NCBI GenBank assembly: GCA_905233465.1
Contig: CAJOEI010000003.1
Location: 1 to 64,000, forward strand
Reading direction: 5' to 3'
Origin: an uncultured Bacteroidaceae bacterium
Lineage (GTDB): Bacteria > Bacteroidota > Bacteroidia > Bacteroidales > Bacteroidaceae
Length of the DNA stretch: 64,000 nt
The notes beneath the pieces are model-generated. The model ran no database searches and was not told the DNA's origin. It worked only from the letters and a program-made list of their open reading frames with translations. Positions 43,498 to 51,659 of the stretch are shown one piece after another. The position numbers and the translations under genes were made by a program. Each line of letters opens with the position of its first letter. Position 1 is the stretch's first letter.

Positions 43498-43932
43498 TTA
43501 GAAGAAATTGAAGAAGAAGAACACTGCTGCCCATGTTCGGGGCACGCCCTTGGCGCTGCCCATGCTGCTGTTGTTGCGGTCGCGCACGGTGCCGTCGCTC
43601 TCTATGCGTCCGATGGTGGAGTTGTTGCGGTCGCGCACGGTGCCGTTACTCTCTACGCGTCCGATGGTGGAGTTGTTGCGGTCGCGTATGGTGCCGTCGC
43701 TCTCTATGCGTCCGATGGATGAGTTATTTCGGTCGCGTATGGTGCCGTTACTCTCTATGCGTCCGATGGTGGAGTTGTTGCGGTCGCGCACGATGCCGTT
43801 ACTCTCTATGCGTGCAACTTGTGAGTTGTTGGCGTTGCGGATATCCTGGGCCCGGGGAGAAGGGGATGCGGCGGACATGGATATGGAAATAATAAATAAT
43901 AAATAATAAATGATAAATAAGCGACTCTTCAT
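43498..43932 (-). CDS. 5-fold beta-flower type repeat protein
   Basis: A 144-residue exported protein. After the signal peptide (MKSRLFIIYYLLFIISISMS) come five 17-residue tandem units of the form IGRIESNGTIRDRNNSS (51-bp DNA repeats), each predicted to form one beta blade. The C-terminus MGSAKGVPRTWAAVFFFF is the usual end of this family. Function unknown. The start is placed at 43932 since residues upstream come from repeat DNA. Near-identical DNA units make copy-number change by slippage likely. Confidence 0.8.
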   Translation of the reverse strand: MKSRLFIIYYLLFIISISMSAASPSPRAQDIRNANNSQVARIESNGIVRDRNNSTIGRIESNGTIRDRNNSSIGRIESDGTIRDRNNSTIGRVESNGTVRDRNNSTIGRIESDGTVRDRNNSSMGSAKGVPRTWAAVFFFFNFF

Positions 43933-43939
43933 AATCAAT

Positions 43940-44081
43940 TTTACGATTTGGTTCGACAGGCTCACCATAAATCAACTTTAAACTTTAAACTTTCCGCTCG
44001 ACCTCTGGTCGCTTGCCATAGCAAGCGCTCGGCTTTGCCGCTTTGCTCTGCAAAGAACTTTCAACTGCGGCGCAGCCGCGT
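43940..44081. repeat. Composite intergenic repeat including the 25-bp element, copy 2
   Basis: It contains the GGTTCGACAGGCTCACCAT tag (43951-43969, also at 611-629), TTTAAAC units, TTCCGCTCGACCTCTGGTCGCTTGC (43992-44016), small GCAAGC/GCTTGC and GCAAAG palindromes, and TTCAACTGCGGCGCAGCCGCG at the transporter 3' end. Confidence 0.8.
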
Positions 44082-45818
44082 CTAAACGATGGAGTAGAGG
44101 AGTAGGATGATGAGCTGGGCCGTGAGGATGCGCAGGAACATGCAGAGGGGATAGACGGTGCTGTAGCCCACGGCTGGCGCGTCGTTGTTGGCGGTCTGGT
44201 TGGCGTAGGCCAGTGCGGGCGGGTCAGTGGTGGCACCGGCGATGAGGCCCATGAGAGTGAAGTAGTTCATCTTGTAGCGCAGGCGTGCCAGTACACCTAT
44301 AATTAATATAGGTATTACGGTGATGAGGAATCCTGCCCACACGTATGTGAGGCCGTCGCCCTCGGTCACTGTGTTCCAGAATGTGGCTCCCGCCTTGATG
44401 CCCACGGATGCGAGGAAGAGTACGAGTCCGAGCTCTCGCAGCATGAGGTTGGCTGATGTGGTGGTGTAGCTGACGAGATGGAGTTTGTATCCGAAGCGTC
44501 CGATGAGGATGGCGATGATGAGCGGTCCGCCGGCGAGGCCGAGCTTCACGGGTGTGGGCACGCCAGGCAGTGCTATGGGCATCATGCCGAAGACGATACC
44601 GACGACGATGCCGATGAAGATGGCGCTGAGGTTGGGGTGGTCGAGGCGCTTCACCTCGTTACCCATGACACCTGCCATGCGGTCGACAGCATCCTCGGGT
44701 CCTACGCACACGAGCTTGTCGCCAATCTGTATGCGCAGGTTGCGGTCGGCGAAGAGGTTCATGCCGTTGCGGTGGATGCGTGTGACGTTGACACCATAGA
44801 CCGAACCGAAGTGCATCTGTCCGAAGGTCTTGCCGTTGACTTCGGGCTTGGTCACCAAGATGTTCTTGGACACCATCTTAACATCTTGCTCCTCCCACTC
44901 GACATTATCCACAGGTCCTATGAAGGCTGAGATGGCTTCCCAGTCGTCTTCGGCGCAGGTGATGTACATCTGGTCGCCGACGTTGACGATGATGTCGCGG
45001 TTGGGGATGAGGACGTGCCCGTTATGCAGGAAACGCGAGCAGACGAAGTTGCGCCCGATGAATTCGCGGATTTGGAGTATGCTCTTGCCGTTGAGGGCTT
45101 TGTTCTCGGCGCGGAGTGTCATGCGGTGGGGCTTGGCGTGGGGATTCTCATTCATCTCACGCTCGATGTCCTCGGCCTCTTTCTTGAGGCTGATGCCACA
45201 GATGTAGCGCACGGCAATGGTGGCTCCGATGATGCCCACCACGCCAAGGGGATAGGCACAGGCGTAGCCCGATGCTATCTGAGGGAGGCCCACCCCCGTC
45301 CCCTCCCCAAGGGAGGGGAGATTTTTGTAGATAGTTGCCACGGCCTCGGATGCGGCACCAAGGCCGGGAGTGTTGGTGATGGCGCCGCAGAGCACACCGG
45401 TCATCATCGAGAGGTTCCAGACGTTGTCGCCGCCCTTGATGTCTGGGTTGTAGAAGAGGACGAAGTAGAGCACCAGCATCGTGACGACATTCAGGGCCAC
45501 GATGCCCATAGCAAGCATGTTGGCTGTGATGCCGCCCTTGGCAAAGCTCTCGAAGAAGCCCGGTCCCACCTGCAGACCTATGCAGTAGACGAAGAGGATG
45601 AGGCCGAAGTCCTGAACGTAGTTGAGCACCTCGGGCGTGCCTGTGAAGCCGATGTGTCCGGCGAGGATGCCAGCAAAGAGGACGAATGTGACTCCGAGCG
45701 AGATGCCGAAGATCTTGAAACGGCCAAGGGCTATGCCGGTGGCGATGACCAACGAATAGAGCACCACGATGTGGGCTATTGAGTCGGTGTTGGTGAAGAG
45801 GTTAATGAGCCAATCCAT
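44082..45818 (-). CDS. YidE/AspT-type transporter with two RCK_C domains, carrying a repeat-derived insert
   Basis: A 578-residue membrane protein of the aspartate-alanine-exchanger/YidE-YbjL group: two hydrophobic halves (about 10-190 and 400-578) flank two cytoplasmic TrkA-C domains (about 205-290 and 300-385). Each half carries motifs such as [19 protein letters not shown] and [19 protein letters not shown]. In the first half [20 protein letters not shown] contains the translated GC-rich element ([12 protein letters not shown]), in frame, where the family has a short linker. Substrate unknown. Confidence 0.88.
   Translation of the reverse strand: MDWLINLFTNTDSIAHIVVLYSLVIATGIALGRFKIFGISLGVTFVLFAGILAGHIGFTGTPEVLNYVQDFGLILFVYCIGLQVGPGFFESFAKGGITANMLAMGIVALNVVTMLVLYFVLFYNPDIKGGDNVWNLSMMTGVLCGAITNTPGLGAASEAVATIYKNLPSLGEGTGVGLPQIASGYACAYPLGVVGIIGATIAVRYICGISLKKEAEDIEREMNENPHAKPHRMTLRAENKALNGKSILQIREFIGRNFVCSRFLHNGHVLIPNRDIIVNVGDQMYITCAEDDWEAISAFIGPVDNVEWEEQDVKMVSKNILVTKPEVNGKTFGQMHFGSVYGVNVTRIHRNGMNLFADRNLRIQIGDKLVCVGPEDAVDRMAGVMGNEVKRLDHPNLSAIFIGIVVGIVFGMMPIALPGVPTPVKLGLAGGPLIIAILIGRFGYKLHLVSYTTTSANLMLRELGLVLFLASVGIKAGATFWNTVTEGDGLTYVWAGFLITVIPILIIGVLARLRYKMNYFTLMGLIAGATTDPPALAYANQTANNDAPAVGYSTVYPLCMFLRILTAQLIILLLYSIV
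45283..45320. repeat. GC-rich palindromic element inserted in the YidE-type transporter
   Basis: On the minus strand CTCCCCTCCCTTGGGGAGGGG is followed by ACGGGGGTGGGCCTCCC; it matches the other copies and keeps the frame. Confidence 0.85.
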
Positions 45819-45828
45819 GGTTTTATTT

Positions 45829-46003
45829 TACGATTTTACGATTTTACGATTTTACGATTTTGGTTCGACATCTCGACATCTCGATATAACGTTAAACGTT
45901 ATTACGATCCTATGTAATTCACAATTCATAATTCACAATGCACAATTGGGCTGCGCGGTGACTTTCAATGTTCAATGCTCAATGTTCAATGTTCAATGTT
46001 CAA
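45829..46003. repeat. Repeat arrays upstream of the transporter
   Basis: TTTACGATT units (45829-45862), CGACATCTCGATATAACG-type sequence and TTCAATG units (45965-46003) fill the gap between aroB and the transporter. Confidence 0.8.
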
Positions 46004-46015
46004 TGAATTCTCACC

Positions 46016-47065
46016 TTAGTTCTCTCGGTAGTAGTCGAGAGCCTCGCGGATGTCGTCGGGAGTTGCTGTCTGGTTGATGCGTATGTCGCCGACTGCGGCG
46101 AGGAGTGTGAAGTTGATTGTTCCGGCGGTGTTCTTCTTGTCGTGGCGCATGAGGTCGATGAGACTGTCGTAATGCTTGCATCCGAAGCTGAAGTGGCCAT
46201 AGTTGTCTCGCACGAAGGCCTCGACCTGATGCAGGCACTGTGTGGGGAAGCCGCAGCGTGTGGCGGCTAAGTACAGCTCAGGTATGAGGCCGTAGGCCAC
46301 AGCGTAGCCGTGCAGGATTGGCCTGTTCTGGGCCAGTGCAAAGCTCTCGAAGGCGTGTCCCACGGTGTGCCCGAGGTTGAGGGCTTTGCGTATGCCGTGC
46401 TCATGCGGATCCTCGGTGACAATGCGTTGCTTCACTGCTACGCTGCGTGCCACCATGTCGGCGAGTGCGGTGAAATCGACGTTTTCGAGGTCGAAACGCA
46501 GTAATTCGGCCAGAGTCTGCTCGTCGCTGATGAGGCCGTGCTTGAGCATCTCGGCATATCCGCTGCGTATGTTCTCAGTGTCCAACGTGCGCAGGAACTG
46601 CGTATCGAGGATGACTGTGTGGGGTGTGTTGAACACCCCGATTTCGTTTTTCAGGCCTCGGAAGTTGATGCCCGTCTTGCCTCCCACGCTGGCGTCGACC
46701 ATCGAGAGCAGCGTTGTGGGCACATTGACGTATGCCATGCCGCGCTTGAATGTCGAGGCAGCAAAGCCACCGAGGTCGGTCACCATGCCACCACCTATAT
46801 TAATAAGTAGTGAGTGGCGTGTGGCGCCGCCGTCCTGCATGGCAGCCCAGACGTGTGTGAGCGAATCGAGTGTCTTGGCTGCGTCGGTGGGCGGGATGGT
46901 TATCATCTGTGCCGCTGACAGGCACGCAACGTCGCACAGGCGCGGCCAGCAGCACTCGAGCGTGGTCTGGTCGGTGAGGACGAAGACGCGGTCGGGAGTG
47001 ATGGCGCTGACGGCTGCAGTGATGTCGGCTGCGATGTTGCGGCTTATGATGACGTTTTGATTCAT
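46016..47065 (-). CDS. aroB: 3-dehydroquinate synthase
   Basis: A 349-residue NAD- and Zn-dependent enzyme of the shikimate pathway, converting DAHP to 3-dehydroquinate. The nucleotide region GGGMVTDLGGFAASTFKRG, the VPTTLLSMVDASVGGKTGIN segment and LNLGHTVGHAFES (zinc His) are intact. A -7 element ends only 10 bp before the ATG, so its mRNA should be nearly leaderless. It is divergent from topB. Confidence 0.96.
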   Translation of the reverse strand: MNQNVIISRNIAADITAAVSAITPDRVFVLTDQTTLECCWPRLCDVACLSAAQMITIPPTDAAKTLDSLTHVWAAMQDGGATRHSLLINIGGGMVTDLGGFAASTFKRGMAYVNVPTTLLSMVDASVGGKTGINFRGLKNEIGVFNTPHTVILDTQFLRTLDTENIRSGYAEMLKHGLISDEQTLAELLRFDLENVDFTALADMVARSVAVKQRIVTEDPHEHGIRKALNLGHTVGHAFESFALAQNRPILHGYAVAYGLIPELYLAATRCGFPTQCLHQVEAFVRDNYGHFSFGCKHYDSLIDLMRHDKKNTAGTINFTLLAAVGDIRINQTATPDDIREALDYYREN

Positions 47066-47075
47066 ATATGCGGCG

Positions 47076-47083
47076 CAAAGATA
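47076..47083 (-). promoter_or_regulatory. Bacteroidetes -7 element (TATCTTTG) abutting the aroB start
   Basis: The minus strand reads TATCTTTGCGCCG, with 10 nt to the ATG; the predicted leader is 0-5 nt. Confidence 0.65.
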
Positions 47084-47175
47084 ATGAAAAGTTGAAAGCT
47101 GAAGCCTAAAACATGAAACTTTTTGTACCTTTCAAGCAAAAACTTTCAACTTTCAACTTTCAACTTTCAACTTTT
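47084..47175. repeat. TTGAAAG / CTTTCAA arrays between aroB and topB
   Basis: An inverted arrangement: GTTGAAAGCTGAAGC on the aroB side and AACTTTCAACTTTCAAC units (47141-47170) on the topB side. Confidence 0.8.
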
Positions 47176-47178
47176 CAC

Positions 47179-47186
47179 TACCTTTG
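47179..47186 (+). promoter_or_regulatory. Bacteroidetes -7 element (TACCTTTG) abutting the topB start
   Basis: TACCTTTGCGGCC is separated from the ATG at 47196 by 9 nt. The ORF-track TTG start (47184) lies inside this element, so it is not the real start. Confidence 0.7.
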
Positions 47187-47195
47187 CGGCCAATT

Positions 47196-49052
47196 ATGAT
47201 AGTTTGTATTGCAGAAAAGCCATCCGTTGCCCGCGACATAGCAAACGTGCTTGGAGCCAAGACCGAGCGCGGCGGCTACCTTGAGGGTAACGGATATCAG
47301 GTGACGTGGACCTTCGGACATCTCTGTGAGTTGAAGGAGCCTGCGGAGTATTCTCCGATGTGGAAGGCATGGAGCCTCTCGCAGCTGCCCATGATACCTC
47401 AGCGCTTTGGCATCCGGTTGAAGGCTGACAAGGGTGTGGAGCGACAGTTTGCCATCATCCAACAGCTGATGCAGGCAGCTGACGGCATCATCAACTGTGG
47501 TGATGCTGGTCAGGAGGGTGAGCTCATACAGCGATGGGTGATGCAGAAGGCCGGAGCCAAGTGTCCTGTGCAGCGTTTGTGGATAAGCTCACTGACTGAG
47601 GAGGCTATCCGCGAGGGCTTCCAGACGTTGCGTCCGCAGGATGACTACCAGAGCCTGTATGAGGCCGGACTGTGTCGCGCCATCGGCGACTGGACACTGG
47701 GCATGAACGCCACGCGGTTGTATACCATCAAATACGGCACCAACCGTCAGGTGCTCAGCATAGGACGCGTGCAGACGCCGACGCTGGCGCTGATTGTGAA
47801 CCGCCAACGCGAGATAGACAACTTCAAACCTGAGAAATACTGGGTGCTGACAACGGTGTATCGCGACACCACCTTCACCGCGGTGATGGAGGAGGGTGAC
47901 CGCGGTTTCCGCAGTGAGGAACAGGGCCAGAAAGCTTTGGAAGCTATCCGTCAGCTGCCATTCACCGTGACCAGCGTGGAGAAGAAGGCAGGCAAGGAAT
48001 CACCGCCACGCTTGTTTGACCTGACATCGTTGCAGGTGGAGTGCAACAAGCGCTTCGGCTACTCGGCCGACCAGACGCTGCAGCTAATACAGAGCCTATA
48101 CGAGAAGAAAGTGGCTACATATCCGCGTGTTGACACCACCTGCCTGCCCGATGACGTATATCCCAAATGTCCGCAGATACTGGCTGCGATGACACCATAC
48201 CAGAACTTCATCGCTCCGCTCACCGATGGCGGCAAGGCGCTGGAGAAACGCAAGACTGTGTTTGATAACTCAAAGGTCACCGACCACCATGCCATCATCC
48301 CCACTCCGACACCCGTCACCACGGTGCAGCTCTCTGTGATGGAGAAAAGGGTCTACGACCTCATTGCCCGACGGTTCATAGGTGCATTCTACCCCGACTG
48401 CCGTTTTGAGAAGACAACGGTGATGGGCGAAGTGCGCAGCGAAGGGTTGCACATCGGCTCCTTTGATGATTTTATCCCTTTCCGCGTCACAGGCAAACGT
48501 ATCATAGACCCGGCATGGCACATACTGTGGGAAAAGAAAGATTCCGCCGCCCCCGACACTCAGGACGAGGAACGCAGCCTGCCCGCTTTCCGCAAGGGTG
48601 AGAGCGGCCCGCACCAACCCAACCTGGCAGAGAAACAAACCACACCGCCCAAGCCATACACTGAAGCAACGCTGTTGCGTGCCATGGAGACAGCAGGACG
48701 AATGGTTGAGGACGACGAGTTGCGCGACGCCCTGAAGGAGAACGGCATAGGTCGCCCGTCAACGCGTGCTGCCATCATAGAGACGCTCTTCAAACGCAAC
48801 TACATACGCCGCGTCCGCACAAGCCTTGCGCCCACACCAACGGGCATACAGCTCATAGACCTCATACATGAGGAACTGCTCAAGAGCGCTGAGCTGACAG
48901 GTATATGGGAACGTAAGCTGCGTCAGATAGAACGTCGCGAATACGATGCTGCTACATTCATTGCTGAGCTCAAGCAGATGGTGACGGACATCGTTACTGC
49001 CGTGCTTAATGACCAAAGCAACCGGCACGTTTCTGCAGACGCAAAACAATAA
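47196..49052 (+). CDS. topB: DNA topoisomerase III (type IA)
   Basis: A 618-residue type IA topoisomerase. The N-terminal TOPRIM domain begins MIVCIAEKPSVARDIANVLG, with INCGDAGQEGELIQRWV carrying the DxD-type acidic site. SIGRVQTPTLALIVNRQREI follows, and the catalytic Tyr is in VATYPRVDTTCLP. The C-terminal core ends with NGIGRPSTRAAIIETLFKRN and a DLIHEELLKSAELTG segment. No C-terminal zinc fingers are present, as in many Bacteroidetes TopB. It probably decatenates recombination and replication intermediates. Confidence 0.94.
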   Translation: MIVCIAEKPSVARDIANVLGAKTERGGYLEGNGYQVTWTFGHLCELKEPAEYSPMWKAWSLSQLPMIPQRFGIRLKADKGVERQFAIIQQLMQAADGIINCGDAGQEGELIQRWVMQKAGAKCPVQRLWISSLTEEAIREGFQTLRPQDDYQSLYEAGLCRAIGDWTLGMNATRLYTIKYGTNRQVLSIGRVQTPTLALIVNRQREIDNFKPEKYWVLTTVYRDTTFTAVMEEGDRGFRSEEQGQKALEAIRQLPFTVTSVEKKAGKESPPRLFDLTSLQVECNKRFGYSADQTLQLIQSLYEKKVATYPRVDTTCLPDDVYPKCPQILAAMTPYQNFIAPLTDGGKALEKRKTVFDNSKVTDHHAIIPTPTPVTTVQLSVMEKRVYDLIARRFIGAFYPDCRFEKTTVMGEVRSEGLHIGSFDDFIPFRVTGKRIIDPAWHILWEKKDSAAPDTQDEERSLPAFRKGESGPHQPNLAEKQTTPPKPYTEATLLRAMETAGRMVEDDELRDALKENGIGRPSTRAAIIETLFKRNYIRRVRTSLAPTPTGIQLIDLIHEELLKSAELTGIWERKLRQIERREYDAATFIAELKQMVTDIVTAVLNDQSNRHVSADAKQ

Positions 49053-49093
49053 AACGCCGTCTTCTGCGTTTTAATACGTGAAACGCAGCTGAA

Positions 49094-51469
49094 ATGGCAA
49101 CACATTATTTCATAAAGCATTATTTCCACGGATGTCATGCTCGGCATGTCATCTTGTGGTGTGTGTGTGCCTGCGTGTTTGCCATCGTCACAGCTTCACT
49201 GGGCTCGTGCAATGCCGAAAGCGCATTGCGCAAAGGAGACCAATTCTATTCTCGCGGCGAGTATTTTGATGCTGCAGCCGAATATAAGAAGGCATATTCC
49301 AAGACTCCGATACGCCAGCGTGACCAACGTGGAGAACGTGCGCTGAAGATGGCTGACTGTTATCGGCGCATCAACTATACCGCTAAGGCTGTAGGCGCAT
49401 ATCAGAACGCAATACGCTATACCGAGAAAGCTGTCAGCGACCGCCAGAAGGCAGCCAAAGCCGAAGCCGAGCGTAAGGCTAAGAAACAGAAAAACAGCCG
49501 CAAAGGCAAGCAGGCTGCGGATGAGTCCACCAATGATGGAGACGCAATTCCCACGACGACCTTTGCCAGCGCAGAAGACAGCATTGCGGAAGCAACGATG
49601 CTGGCATCCACACTGCAGTTGGCGCGGCTGCAGCACAAGAACGGCGACTACAAGAACGCCATCAAGACCTACGAACGATATATTGAGCAAAGCCAGATAC
49701 TATATCCGCTGCACCCCGATGTGTGCACGCCGCAGAACGACACACTGGCCATGAATGGCCTCATCGGTGCCCGGTCAGCCCTGCGATGGAAGCAGACACC
49801 GACGTTGCACACTGTGCGTAAGGAGCCAATGCTCAATTCACGCAGGTCCGACTTTTCGCCTGCGCTGCTTGGCGAGGATGCTGACCAGCTTTATTTCACC
49901 AGCACCCGGCAACAGGCAACGGGCGACGACATCAGCGGCATCACTGGTACGAAGTATGCCGACATCTTCGTTTCGAAGAAGGACGAGAATGGCCGTTGGC
50001 AGGCTCCTGAGGTTATCGAGGGAGAGCTGAACAGCGAACTGGATGAGGGCGTATGCAGCTTCTCTCCAGACGGCAAGACGATGTATCTCACACGCTGCAC
50101 TACCGACCCGGACTATCCGCGCTATGCACAGATATTCACCTCTTCGCGCAGCGATGCTTCATGGAGCAAGCCATCTGAACTGAAGATCTCCAAAGACACG
50201 CTCTCGTGTTTTGCCCACCCTGCTGTCTCGCCCGATGGCGAATGGCTCTATTTTGTCAGCGACATGCCTGGCGGTCACGGCGGCAAGGATATCTGGAGAA
50301 TAGCCATCACATCTACTGGCAAGCTCGGTGGAGCCGAGAACCTCGAAGCGCCCATCAACACTCCCGGTGACGAGATGTTTCCATCATTCCGGCCCAATGG
50401 TGACCTGTATTTCAGCAGCGACGGTCATCCGGGCATGGGAGGTCTTGACCTCTTCTGTGCCCACGAGGACACCATCACCCACCAGTGGACGGTCAAGAAT
50501 CTCGGCTATCCAATGAATTCAGCAGCCGACGACTTCGGTATGACATTTGAGGGTGCACACAACCGTGGCTTCTTCTCCACAAGTCGTGGTGATGCCCGCG
50601 GCTGGGATCATCTGATGAGTTTCGAATGTCCTGAGGTGGTGCAGACCATCAAGGGCTGGGTGTATGAGCGCGACGGCTACGAACTGCCACAGGCGCAGAT
50701 ACACATCATAGCCAACGACGGCACCAACCAGAAACTCACACCGCGCACCGATGGTTCATTTACCTTTGAGGTGCAGCCACGTGTCAGCTACCTCATGCTG
50801 GCAACATGTTCCGGATACCTCAATCATGCAGAGCGTCTTACGCCAGACACATCCAGTGTCAGTCGTGAGTATGTGCTGCAATTCCCGCTTGCAAGCATCA
50901 ATGCCCCTGTGCTCGTGCGCAATGTGTTTTATGAATTCGACAGTGCCGAACTCACTGAGAGCAGCACCACAGCTCTTGACAGCCTTGTGGCGCTGCTCAC
51001 GGAGAATGCCAACGTCACCATTGAGCTTGCCAGCCACTGCGACTATAGGGGTAACGATGAATATAACTTGAAGCTGTCTCAGCGCCGTGCAGAGAGTGTG
51101 GTCAACTATCTCATACAGCACGGTATTGCTGCCGATAGACTGACGCCGAAAGGTTATGGCGAGAGCAGCCCGAAGGTCATCAAGAAACGCATAGCCGAAC
51201 AATATGCTTTCCTGCATGAAGGCGACACGCTCACCGAGGCCTTCATCATGGCATTGCCTGACGAAGAGCAACGCGAAGCAGCCAATGCCCTCAACAGACG
51301 AACCGAGTTCCGTGTCCTCAGGACAACATACGGTCTAAACCTCATGCCCCAGAAGGCTGAGGCAAATAAAGATGAAGAGGTTAATGCAGAAAAAGAAGAG
51401 GGTGGTGAGGACGATAATGAAGGCGATGATGACGACGAACAAATGGCCGAAAGTGCAAAAAAAGATTAA
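49094..51469 (+). CDS. PorE-like T9SS periplasmic/outer-membrane lipoprotein (TPR + PD40 + CRD + OmpA)
   Basis: 791 residues with the domain order of Porphyromonas PorE: a lipoprotein-type signal ending ASLGSC (Cys 39), TPR-like helices (about 45-215) interrupted by a Lys-rich linker (KAKKQKNSRKGKQ), a PD40 beta-propeller (about 240-500: SPDGKTMYLTRC, SPDGEWLYFVSDMPGG HGG), a carboxypeptidase-regulatory-like domain (about 515-590: IKGWVYERDGYELPQAQIHI), and an OmpA peptidoglycan-binding domain (about 620-720: NVFYEFDSAELTESS, LSQRRAESVVNYLI). A ~38-residue Asp/Glu-rich tail ends it. In T9SS, PorE tethers the ring complex to peptidoglycan; other OmpA-PD40 proteins remain possible. Confidence 0.78.
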   Translation: MATHYFIKHYFHGCHARHVILWCVCACVFAIVTASLGSCNAESALRKGDQFYSRGEYFDAAAEYKKAYSKTPIRQRDQRGERALKMADCYRRINYTAKAVGAYQNAIRYTEKAVSDRQKAAKAEAERKAKKQKNSRKGKQAADESTNDGDAIPTTTFASAEDSIAEATMLASTLQLARLQHKNGDYKNAIKTYERYIEQSQILYPLHPDVCTPQNDTLAMNGLIGARSALRWKQTPTLHTVRKEPMLNSRRSDFSPALLGEDADQLYFTSTRQQATGDDISGITGTKYADIFVSKKDENGRWQAPEVIEGELNSELDEGVCSFSPDGKTMYLTRCTTDPDYPRYAQIFTSSRSDASWSKPSELKISKDTLSCFAHPAVSPDGEWLYFVSDMPGGHGGKDIWRIAITSTGKLGGAENLEAPINTPGDEMFPSFRPNGDLYFSSDGHPGMGGLDLFCAHEDTITHQWTVKNLGYPMNSAADDFGMTFEGAHNRGFFSTSRGDARGWDHLMSFECPEVVQTIKGWVYERDGYELPQAQIHIIANDGTNQKLTPRTDGSFTFEVQPRVSYLMLATCSGYLNHAERLTPDTSSVSREYVLQFPLASINAPVLVRNVFYEFDSAELTESSTTALDSLVALLTENANVTIELASHCDYRGNDEYNLKLSQRRAESVVNYLIQHGIAADRLTPKGYGESSPKVIKKRIAEQYAFLHEGDTLTEAFIMALPDEEQREAANALNRRTEFRVLRTTYGLNLMPQKAEANKDEEVNAEKEEGGEDDNEGDDDDEQMAESAKKD

Positions 51470-51494
51470 AAATGCCCTTTCCCCCAAAGAAAAC

Positions 51495-51527
51495 CCTAAA
51501 CTTTAAACTTTAAACTTTAAACTTTTT
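51495..51527. repeat. TTTAAAC heptamer array upstream of corA
   Basis: CTAAACTTTAAACTTTAAACTTTAAACTTT directly precedes the -7 element at 51531, covering the -33 region of that promoter. Confidence 0.8.
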
Positions 51528-51530
51528 CCC

Positions 51531-51538
51531 TAACTTTG
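51531..51538 (+). promoter_or_regulatory. Bacteroidetes -7 element (TAACTTTG) for corA
   Basis: TAACTTTGCGCCC gives a predicted leader of about 110 nt before the corA ATG at 51657. Confidence 0.65.
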
Positions 51539-51568
51539 CGCCCGTTAAACCAATCCCTTTCATCCGTA

Positions 51569-51601
51569 ATGGACGACTATCATCAACGTAACACCAAGTA
51601 A
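51569..51601 (+). CDS. Possible 10-residue leader peptide (MDDYHQRNTK) upstream of corA
   Basis: A complete ATG-to-TAA mini-ORF inside the predicted corA 5' leader. It ends 17 nt before a hairpin that contains the corA start codon. No Pro- or stall-type motif is evident. It may be chance; the suggestion rests on position, by analogy with leader ORFs of Mg transporter genes. Confidence 0.3.
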   Translation: MDDYHQRNTK

Positions 51602-51618
51602 GGGGCTGGGGGCACAAG

Positions 51619-51659
51619 CATAAGCAGTGGCCTCCGGGCCAAACATCATTCTGCTTATG
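51619..51659 (+). promoter_or_regulatory. Hairpin sequestering the corA start codon
   Basis: CATAAGCAG (51619-51627) pairs perfectly with CTGCTTATG (51651-51659), whose last three bases are the ATG. An inner TGGCC-TCCG-GGCCA stem stabilises it. This would hide the start site unless opened. Confidence 0.5.

Noticed and set aside
43492-43722. Plus-strand ORF with repeats (GAVALYASDGGVVAVAHGAV)
   Set aside because: It is the antisense reading of the beta-flower tandem repeats.
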